Of a stretch of DNA of 64,000 nucleotides, positions 36,041-43,508 are shown piece after piece. The first letter of the stretch is position 1. Each line of letters starts with the position of its first letter. The notes beneath the pieces were generated by a model that ran no database searches, was not told the DNA's origin, and saw only the letters and a program-made list of their open reading frames with translations. Location of the stretch: positions 3,794,501 through 3,858,500 of the forward strand of contig CP114484.1 in assembly GCA_027186245.1 (NCBI GenBank), read 5' to 3'. The translations under genes were made by a program, and so were the position numbers. This stretch comes from Coriaria nepalensis. Taxonomy: Eukaryota > Streptophyta > Magnoliopsida > Cucurbitales > Coriariaceae.

Positions 36041-36174
36041 TATCTAAGAGAAAAAACCGAACCATCATGGAGATGAAAATGAGCATGTTGATTGAGAAAC
36101 AAATGCGTATCTAAGAGAAAAAACCGAACCATCATGGAGATGAAAATGAGCATATTGATTGAGAAACAAATGCC
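36041..36174 (+). repeat. 67-bp direct tandem duplication within integrase
   Basis: TATCTAAGAGAAAAAACCGA occurs at 36041 and again at 36108. The two 67-bp units are nearly identical and the length shifts the reading frame just after the integrase glutamate region. Confidence 0.9.
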
Positions 36175-36782
36175 AAGGAAGTTCTAGGCAGAAGCATCCA
36201 TCACAACTATTAACATACTGAATAGATTGCCAACAAAATTTGTCAAGGATATAACTCCTTATGAAGCTTGATACAAGACCAAACCCTTTGTTTCTCACAT
36301 AAGAGTATTTGGATCGACTTCCTTCGTGCATATTCCATATAAAAGAAGAGACAAATTGGCTGAAAATATTGAAAAATGCTTCATGGTTGGCTATTATCAT
36401 GACTCCAAATGGTACAAGGTGTTCATTCCAGTAAGCAACAGAGTTGTAAATGCTTGAGATGTTTCATTTAATGAACAATCAAAGTTCAAATGGAATTCAG
36501 AAGATAGGAACATTGATTATTCTGATTTCACAATTGAAAATCAGAATGTTTCAATACTAAAAGAAGCTGGTTCTAATTATGATGAAGAACCAACTGTTTA
36601 GAGATTCAGGTCACTTGATGATATGTATCAAAGGTGCAATGTTGCTGTTTCTGAACCAATGACATTTACTGAAGCAATAGAAGATGATCATTGGGAAAAT
36701 GAAATGAAGGAGGAGTTGGCCATGATTGAGAAAATGTTCAGAGGAAGGTCGTGTGTGATTCCTAAATTAATCAAGGAGGGAG

Positions 36783-37590
36783 TATTAGAATTTTCTTGTT
36801 TTTAGAAATCTAAGTTCAAGGTTGACTTTTGTTATTCTTACTCAAGTACTCCTATACCATCAGTTAGATCTCTCCAATACCAAGCTATAGCAATTCGAAG
36901 CACTGAATTTGGTTCATCCTAGCTCAAGTTATGATTAATTCAATCTCAACTTTTTCTTAAGCTTCTCGTTTGCTTGCAACTCGATGCCTCGATGGATCAA
37001 CGGGGTTGATAGGTCGATGGGTCGACGGGGTCGATAGGTCAATGGATTGATGAGGTTGATAGGTCGATGAGGTCGATGGGGTCGATGTGTCGATGAGTCG
37101 ACGGCTGCAATTTAAGTTTGTCTAATTACTTGCAGAACAAGTCAGAAGCCAAATTTGAATTCTACAATAGATTTGATCATGCCAACAAGTTTGGTTCGTG
37201 ATTCTAAACATGTGGAAGCTGGTTTCAAGTCTTGAAAATATTTGGAATGCATTTTGGACAGATTTGCCCCTTAACAGCAATAATCTATAAAAGTATATCT
37301 AAAGCAAGTCTTTTCTTTTTCTTTTTTATGTATTTCTTTCTTGTTTTTGTCTAAATTTTAATTAACCGAATTAGTGATTGATGTTCAACATTTTCAGTAT
37401 GTTTTGTAAGATCTAAATACGGTTATGAGTGTACCTTGTAATTATCTCTTTTATTTTTCTTTTAAGTTGTAAGAAATTGAATGAAATAAGACACTTCCGC
37501 ATTTCTAATTTTACAAAACAAGAACAGCTCACTGTTTCCTTCATACACTCATTCTCATTACAAACTTCAACCGAGCATCAAAATTTTACA
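36783..37590 (+). repeat. 3' LTR of the older RT-less copia
   Basis: Starts TATTAGAATTTTCTTG (TG changed to TA) immediately after the polypurine tract and is proposed to end with TTTTACA at 37590, about 808 bp. It contains a run of GGTCGATG-type octamers at 36985-37110. Without a 5' partner the right end is an inference based on the CA ending and on where LINE sequence begins. Confidence 0.6.
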
Positions 37591-38203
37591 AAATGATAGA
37601 TATCATCCGTCAATCTGAAAGGGCGCCTACAAGTGGAAGGGAGACAGAGCTCCCACCATCTGAATAGAGATATCAACTGCAAGAGAACCATTCAACAATC
37701 TCCACAAGAACAATTTAATTTTCAAGGGGATAGAAAAGGACCAAAGAACCTCAAAATGGGATAGAAACTCCTGCTCTCCTGCAATAGCTTTCCCAGCAGA
37801 TTTAACAGAAAATATTTCATCTTTACTAGGTATTCAGACAAGCCTATCAAGTTCAGAATTTAAAGAAGGTAAATTTTGCTCAATACTGAATATCTCCTCA
37901 TCGTCGAAATTTAAGCCTAACCACTCAGACGAAGATAAACAATATCTAACGAAGCTAAGAGAATCAACTTCAACCAACGAATCAGACAAAATACCCCTTC
38001 ATCATACCAAAAATTTCTAGTACTCCCATCACCAATTTGCCCCCTACTAAACTGAAGAAAAACATCTCTAGCATTAATAATATCTTTCATTAATAATATC
38101 TTTCCAGATTTTCGAGCCCCCACAACAATCTTTCCAAAGGCTCGGGAGCCTATAGAGTATTTGCGTTGCATGAAAATACACCAAAGAGAATAACCAGTCG
38201 CTA

Positions 38204-38208
38204 AGTGC
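38204..38208 (+). repeat. Target-site duplication, left copy
   Basis: AGTGC directly precedes the 5' LTR; the same 5 bp directly follows the 3' LTR at 42082-42086. Five bp is the usual copia duplication length. Confidence 0.92.
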
Positions 38209-38871
38209 TGTTTGAAGATTGCTTGTTTGGTTAGTGACTTCACAATTGGAAATTAGCCAAAAACGTTGACTTTTTGACTCCCTAATCCAAATGCATTGAC
38301 TCCAATTCCATTAGCTTCCTCTCATCATTCATGACTTGTTGCAATTGGTTTGAAGGTGATCGGATCATTAAAACTCAACTTGAGGCCTAATCTTGCTTTT
38401 ACTGTTTTATTGATTTTGGCCTTGTGAAGTTTCTGTTTTAGTGCAATTTTGACCTCAAATGGAGCTGCTCTGACCTCAAGCAAGTTTTTTTAAGTTAGTT
38501 GGACCTCAAGCTTCGAGATCAAGCATGCCAAAGTCCATCATCTCACTTTTGGTGTTTTAGCACAAAGCCAAAAGCTGTTTTTACAGTAACAGCTTTTTGC
38601 CTTTGCTGTTTTTACAGAACAGCTTTTTTGCTGTTTTTGTGTGCTTGATTGTACTTAGCACTTTTGTAATGTCCAATCTAGTATTGTAACTTCTAATCCT
38701 AGTTGATTAGAGATGTCTTAGTTTACTTTAACTTTAGTAATTGTTCTGATTTGTAATCATCTCTTTATTAAGTATTAATGAAATGAAAAACTTGCATTTT
38801 GGCAAGTAAGTAAATTTTATCAGAAAACAAAGTGTATTCTATTTTTTGCTCTCAACTTCAAAATTCTAATA
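38209..38871 (+). repeat. 5' LTR of young copia
   Basis: 663 bp, begins TGTTTGAAGATTGC and ends TCTAATA; the terminal CA has become TA by a C-to-T change at 38870. It contains repeated CAGCTTTTT/AGCTGTTTTTACAG blocks at 38570-38640. It should carry the element's promoter. Confidence 0.95.
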
Positions 38872-38886
38872 TGGTATCAGAGCTTA
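38872..38886 (+). other. Primer-binding site (initiator Met tRNA)
   Basis: TGGTATCAGAGCTTA starts at the first base after the 5' LTR. TGGTATCAGAGC is complementary to the 3' end of plant initiator-methionine tRNA, the standard copia primer. Confidence 0.95.
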
Positions 38887-38986
38887 ATTCTTAAGGGGCC
38901 TGATCATCATCCATTCTTTCTCTCCAACTTCAATCGATAAAAAAAAAAACAGATTCTTACCTGCTCAAAAAACCAGAAAATCAGAA

Positions 38987-41425
38987 ATGTCTTCCAACAG
39001 TGTGAATCTTCCCTCTCCACCTGTTTTCAGTGGAAAAGACTATCACATATGGAATGACAAGATGCAAAATTACCTTATTGCATTTGATCTATGGGAAGCA
39101 GTGGAAGAAGGCTACGAACCTCCTGCTGAAGATGAGCACTTCACAGTCAACCAACTGAAGGCAGACAAGGAAAAGAGATTGAAGAACTATAGAGCCCTTA
39201 CAGTCATCCAATCTGCCATTTCGAATGAGATTCACACAAGAATTCTTGGCCTCAAAAATGCCAAATCAGTGTGGGATACTCTTCAAGCAGAATTCCATGG
39301 AACCAAAAGGGTTAGAGCTGTCAACTTGCTCACTGCAAGAAGAGACTTTGAAGCTCTAAGAATGAAAGATGATGAACCTATCAAGGCTTATGTGGATAAG
39401 CTAAATGAGATTGTGAGTCAAATGAGAATGCTAGGAAGTGACATTACTGAGAGCTCCATCGTGAACAAAGTGTTGGTGAGCTTGCCTTCCAAATTTGACT
39501 CAAAAGTGGATGCTATAGAGGAAAGCAAAGATCTGTCCAAACTGACCATGAATGAACTCGTAGGCTCACTTCAAGCAAATGAGAAGAGACATTCAAATAG
39601 GACAGATGCAACTACAGAAGGTGCTTTCTTTGCAAATCAGAAAAAACCTTGGAAAAGAGACAACCAAGGCAGCAGCTCCAAACCTTCAAATCCTGCAAGC
39701 AAGAAGAAGGAACACACTTGTACCATTTGCAAGAGAAAGGGGCACTTTGAAAAGACTTGTTGGAACAAGGGCAAACCTCAATGCTCCTATTGCAAAAGAT
39801 TTGGTCATGTGGAGAAGGAGTGCAGAAAAAGGAAGTATGAAACAGAAAATCACAAATCTCAGCAAGCAAATCATGCTGAAGATGAAGAAAATGCTTTCAT
39901 GGTCACACAAGCCAAAAGACCAAGACAAAGGCATGAATGGTTGATCGATAGTGGATGCACAAGTCACATGACCTTCAACAAAGACTTGTTTCTCAGCCTA
40001 GACATGTCAAGCAAGACAAATGTCATTGTAGGCAATGGTGAAACTCTGAAGGCAGAAGGAAGAGGGACTGTTTCTGTCAAGACAAGCAATGGAGCAAGGA
40101 CAATCAAAGATGTTCTTTATGTTCCGAATCTGGATCAAAATCTTCTCAGTGTGGGGCAAATCATGAAGAGTGGCTACTGTCTTACCTTCCAAGAAGAATA
40201 CTGCAGAATCCTAGATTCCAACATGAAGCTGATTGCTCAGGCCAAGATCAACAACAACAGCTTCTCTCTAAATTGGGAAAATGGTGATCATAAGGCTATG
40301 ATGAGCAAAGCTGATGAATCATGGCTTTGGCACAAAAGATATGGCCATTGTGACCTGAGGAAACTTAGCATTCTGAGCTCAAAAGGGCTGGTTGAAGACA
40401 TTCCAAAGTTGCAAGTTCAAACTGAAATTTGTGAATGCTGTCAACTTGGAAAAATGAAGAGGAAGCCTTTTCCTATCAACCAAGCTAATAGAGCATCTAA
40501 GAAGCTTCAAATTGTTCACTCTGATGTATGTGGACCTATGAAGGTTCCCTCATTGAACAACAACAAATTCTTCCTACTGTTTATAGATGATCAAACAAGG
40601 TATTGTTGGATTTACTTTCTCAAGAATAAATCAGAAGTGTTCGGGCTGTTCAAGAAGTTCAAAGCCTTGGTTGAAGCTCAGTCAGAAAAGAAAATCAAAG
40701 TCTTAAGGACTGATAATGAAGGGGAATACAACTCAACTGAGTTCAAATATTTTTGTGAAACTCAAGGCATTGTCCACCAATTTACAGTGCCTTATTCACC
40801 TCAGCAAAATGGGGTTGCTGAAAGAAGAAACCGAACAGTAATGGAGATGTCTAGAAGCATGATGTTTGAGAAGAAGATCCCCAAAAGGTTTTGGGCTGAG
40901 GCAGCCTTCACCTCTGTGCATCTGCTGAACAGACTTCCTACCAAAGCTGTGGAGGGAAAAACTCCATATGAGGCATGGTTCAACCTCAAACCTTCTGCCT
41001 CTCATCTCAAAGTATTCGGTTCAATTTGCTTCATCCATGTCCCTGATGCCAAGAGGGATAAACTCTCTGAAAAATCAGAAAAGTGTGTGCTGGTTGGTTA
41101 TAGTGCTGAAAGCAAGGGATATAGAGTTTTCAACCCAAAGTCCAACAAGGTTATGGTCAGTAGGGATGTAACATTTGATGAGTTAGCAAGCCTCAAATGG
41201 GACAATGAAGATGAAGAAAGCTCAGAATTATTGATGGAGGAGCAACCTGTGCAATCTGAACCTTTGTTTGATGAAGAGGATGAACCTGAAAATCCAAGGT
41301 TCAGAAGCATTGATGATGTGTATCAAAGATGCAACTTGGCCATCTCAGAACCTAGCTGCTATGAAGAGGCCAAAGGTGATCCAAATTGGGAGTCACTCAC
41401 AAAACATTCAAGGAGGAGTGTTTGA
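38987..41425 (+). CDS. Copia gag-protease-integrase polyprotein, RT/RNase H absent
   Basis: Open frame of 812 residues starting at the first good ATG after the PBS. Order: DUF4219-like gag start (about 12-45, FSGKDYHIWNDKMQNYLIAF), UBN2-type gag (about 60-200), two CCHC zinc knuckles (C245/C248/H253/C258 and C266/C269/H274/C279), aspartic protease (LIDSG, Asp321), GAG-pre-integrase with HHCC residues (H449, H454, C482, C485), and integrase core with Asp513, Asp576 and Glu612 (D-35-E spacing intact). The hinge ends with RFRSIDDVYQRCNLAISEPS, where a full copia pol would enter RT, but after NWE the sequence switches to SLTKHSRRSV and stops at 41423-41425, inside the 3' LTR. Full copia polyproteins are usually about 1300 residues or more. 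Gag, PR and IN all look functional. Confidence 0.95.
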   Translation: MSSNSVNLPSPPVFSGKDYHIWNDKMQNYLIAFDLWEAVEEGYEPPAEDEHFTVNQLKADKEKRLKNYRALTVIQSAISNEIHTRILGLKNAKSVWDTLQAEFHGTKRVRAVNLLTARRDFEALRMKDDEPIKAYVDKLNEIVSQMRMLGSDITESSIVNKVLVSLPSKFDSKVDAIEESKDLSKLTMNELVGSLQANEKRHSNRTDATTEGAFFANQKKPWKRDNQGSSSKPSNPASKKKEHTCTICKRKGHFEKTCWNKGKPQCSYCKRFGHVEKECRKRKYETENHKSQQANHAEDEENAFMVTQAKRPRQRHEWLIDSGCTSHMTFNKDLFLSLDMSSKTNVIVGNGETLKAEGRGTVSVKTSNGARTIKDVLYVPNLDQNLLSVGQIMKSGYCLTFQEEYCRILDSNMKLIAQAKINNNSFSLNWENGDHKAMMSKADESWLWHKRYGHCDLRKLSILSSKGLVEDIPKLQVQTEICECCQLGKMKRKPFPINQANRASKKLQIVHSDVCGPMKVPSLNNNKFFLLFIDDQTRYCWIYFLKNKSEVFGLFKKFKALVEAQSEKKIKVLRTDNEGEYNSTEFKYFCETQGIVHQFTVPYSPQQNGVAERRNRTVMEMSRSMMFEKKIPKRFWAEAAFTSVHLLNRLPTKAVEGKTPYEAWFNLKPSASHLKVFGSICFIHVPDAKRDKLSEKSEKCVLVGYSAESKGYRVFNPKSNKVMVSRDVTFDELASLKWDNEDEESSELLMEEQPVQSEPLFDEEDEPENPRFRSIDDVYQRCNLAISEPSCYEEAKGDPNWESLTKHSRRSV
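41409..41418 (+). other. Polypurine tract
   Basis: AAGGAGGAG abuts the TG of the 3' LTR at 41419. It would prime plus-strand synthesis and forms the last codons of the polyprotein. Confidence 0.9.
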
Positions 41426-42081
41426 AGATTGCTTGTTTGGTTAGTGACTTCACAATTGGAAATTAGCCAAAAACGTTGACTTTTTGACTCCCTAATCCAA
41501 ATGCATTGACTCCAATTCCATTAGCTTCCTCTCATCATTTATGACTTGTTGCAATTGGTTTGAAGGTGATCGGATCATTAAAACTCAACTTGAGGCCTAA
41601 TCTTGCTTTTACTGTTTTATTGATTTTGGCCTTGTGAAGTTTCTGTTTTAGTGCAATTTTGACCTCAAATGGAGCTGCTCTGACCTCAAGCAAGTTTTTT
41701 TAAGTTAGTTGGACCTCAAGCTTCGAGATCAAGCATGCCAAAGTCCATCATCTCACTTTTGGTGTTTTAGCACAAAGCCAAAAGCTGTTTTTACAGTAAC
41801 AGCTTTTTGCCTTTGCTGTTTTTACAGAACAGCTTTTTTGCTGTTTTTGTGTGCTTGATTGTACTTAGCACTTTTGTAATGTCCAATCTAGTATTGTAAC
41901 TTCTAATCCTAGTTGATTAGAGATGTCTTAGTTTACTTTAACTTTAGTAATTGTTCTGATTTGTAATCATCTCTTTATTAAGTATTAATGAAATGAAAAA
42001 CTTGCATTTTGGCAAGTAAGTAAATTTTATCAGAAAACAAAGTGTATTCTATTTTTTGCTCTCAACTTCAAAATTCTAACA
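41419..42081 (+). repeat. 3' LTR of young copia
   Basis: 663 bp, TGTTTGAAG ... TCTAACA, with intact TG/CA ends. Two single-base differences from the 5' LTR and no indels were found on direct reading of both copies. Confidence 0.95.
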
Positions 42082-42650
42082 AGTGCCATATTCTCTTTAA
42101 AGAGAAAGCAAGCATCACATCCCTCATTTTTCTAACACCAAGACCACCCCGCCTTCACATGGGAGCAAATGGTGGATCAAGAAATCCAATACCTTTTGTT
42201 ACCTGTGTCAATAGAGCTTCACAAAAATTTAGCCATTAAAGACTCCAACTCATCCAGAATGCTATTATGAATGCAACTCGAAGCCAAAAGATGAAGAGGA
42301 AAGGAAGAAAGGACATCTCAACTAAATTAAGTTCTTACCCCCGCTAAAAAGGAAATGAGATTTCCATCCTTCAACCTTTTTAGCGACTTTAGCCAATCAA
42401 GTAGCATAGGCACTAGCTTTAACGTGACCATAAGCAAGAGGAACCCCCATATAAGCGCAAGCAGCAAACCAATTTGGAAATTTGTTATGTGATTAGTAAG
42501 ACTTTTCCTTTGGATAGGACAGTTTGCATGAATAAAAAAATTACTTTTTTGGATACTAACCAGTTGCCCATAAGTCATCTGATAGTCGTCAACCACTTTC
42601 ATAAGGTTTTTTATCCTAAGGAGACTCTAAGGAGTTAATTGACTGCTTGA

Positions 42651-43290
42651 ACAGTGACTTGCTGAGTTTGATTGGAGGTTAACATGGTAATTGAAGAGAT
42701 TAAACTGTAGAGAAGCTTCTTTGATGATGTACGCTTCCCTTGAGTGAAGAGATTAGCAAATTGTGCCACGGATTGAATTACTTTTCAATTTAGAAAGGAA
42801 ATGTGCGCAATTAGTTGGAAACCACTTTCATTCTCTTATCATTGTAAAAACAATTGTGTGATTTCTTGTGTTTCGCTCGGGTGATCATGACAAAACCAAC
42901 AGGTCATATAACGTGGATCTAGGCTCAATTTTTCTCCTACCTTAGTCTAGAGATTTTTTACCGGGCTCTCTCTCTCGTACTTGTTTATCTACGTGTAAAT
43001 ATTTATTGGGAAAAAAAGCGCATAAAACTTCTTATGTGATTAACAAATGAGCTAGAGACGTTAAGAATGTTGTAAACTATTGGCCAACATGGCTTATATA
43101 GCCTATAACAGTTAGTTTAATTTTGATTCATATCACTCCCCAAACCATTTTCTCTAAACATTCTAATTTCAACCCCTGGATTTTTTTTTGCTTTTTTTCT
43201 TTTTTCTTCTAATTGTTTCCCAAGTAATGTATTTACACATGACAAGGTGCATTATACTTTTTTCAAGTTCATGTTTTTGGATGTTTATGT
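42651..43290. other. Intergenic between LINE fragment and SERINC gene
   Basis: No gene seen. The sequence has T-rich tracts near 43180-43205. A TA microsatellite lies just beyond at 43299-43320. Part of the right side may be 3' untranslated region or terminator of the minus-strand SERINC gene, whose stop codon is at 43509. Confidence 0.45.
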
Positions 43291-43298
43291 ATGTATAT

Positions 43299-43320
43299 TA
43301 TATATATATATATATATATA
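43299..43320. repeat. (TA)n microsatellite
   Basis: Eleven or so uninterrupted TA units, downstream of the SERINC stop codon. A second short TA tract interrupts an intron at 43635-43652. Confidence 0.95.
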
Positions 43321-43508
43321 TTACCCAATTAAGCTTGTAATGAATTGAATGAATTATCCTGAGGATTCCTGAGATGGCTTGCCAATAAGCTCGGATTTTG
43401 AATGAATATAATAAGCCGCAGCAAATCACATTATCGCCCGGAAGATTGAGCATGCCATCAAATTTGAATAGAGTCATGATTGAATAATCTTGAGGACTGT
43501 TTTCTTTT

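Larger units (their letters stand above)
34070..36780 (+). pseudogene. Gag-PR-IN polyprotein remnant lacking RT/RNase H
   Basis: Recognisable blocks in order: gag UBN2-like (34110-34640: RVRAVNLVVARREFKVLRMK), duplicated gag segment (34681-35030), zinc knuckle remnant (35033-35066, CKKLRHLEKDC), protease DSG at 35184, LYVPSLGQNLPSVGQ at 35349, WHKKFGHFDLR at 35553, integrase with HFDICGP, RFDNGGEYVSIEFKNF and YNPQQNRVSKRKNRT, and the hinge. The integrase glutamate position reads SKR rather than AER, so the DDE triad is lost. The frame ends EEGVLEF-like after a junction at about residue AMIEK, where RT would normally continue (xNxTW). In-frame stops and frameshifts make it a pseudogene. Confidence 0.85.
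34063..37590 (+). mobile_element. Decayed RT-less copia element with 3' LTR
   Basis: Order on plus: truncated gag (from ITVIQSTITDEIYTRVLG), zinc knuckle remnant, protease (LIDSGCSNHMSYD at 35176), GAG-pre-integrase, integrase, hinge (RFRSLDDMYQRCNVAVSEP at 36603), then directly a polypurine tract (AAGGAGGGAG, 36773-36782) and a 3' LTR. No RT or RNase H lies between the hinge and the LTR. The protein is closely related to the intact 812-aa polyprotein at 38987. The 5' LTR and gag start are absent, apparently lost where it abuts the preceding copia. Confidence 0.8.
38209..42081 (+). mobile_element. Young, structurally complete copia element lacking RT/RNase H
   Basis: A 3873-bp insertion with 663-bp LTRs (38209-38871 and 41419-42081) that differ at only two positions (38330/41540 and 38870/42080). 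A PBS immediately follows the 5' LTR, a PPT immediately precedes the 3' LTR, and AGTGC target duplications flank it. The internal region is one open 812-codon frame encoding gag, protease and integrase. Reverse transcriptase and RNase H are absent: the frame passes from the post-integrase hinge to a short tail (TKHSRRSV) at the PPT. It must therefore have been copied by RT supplied in trans. LTR identity of about 99.7% implies a recent insertion, on the order of 0.1-0.3 million years at commonly used plant rates (inference). Confidence 0.95.
37595..42650 (-). mobile_element. LINE (non-LTR) fragment split by the young copia
   Basis: Read on the minus strand, RT C-terminal sequence runs from about 42605 to 42087, is interrupted by the copia element 38209-42081 with its duplicated AGTGC, and continues from 38208 to about 37600. 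Upstream part: VDDYQMTYGQLVSIQKSNFF, then frameshifted YMGVPLAYG-like and KVEGWKSHFLSGG-like blocks. Across the insertion KRIWHL joins ATGYSLW in frame. Downstream: INARDVFLQFSRGQIGDGST, then FSIPLKIKLFLWRLLNGSL, the zf-RVT region of plant LINEs. The 5' half (endonuclease, RT catalytic core) is absent and stops are present. Confidence 0.8.

Noticed and set aside
38872..38886. Short tRNA-like similarity at primer-binding sites (also 15661, 48081)
   Set aside because: Only 11-13 bases match initiator tRNA, as expected for LTR element primer sites; there is no tRNA gene structure.
39579..41310. Several overlapping frames on both strands inside 38987-41425
   Set aside because: They are shadows of the 812-codon copia polyprotein.
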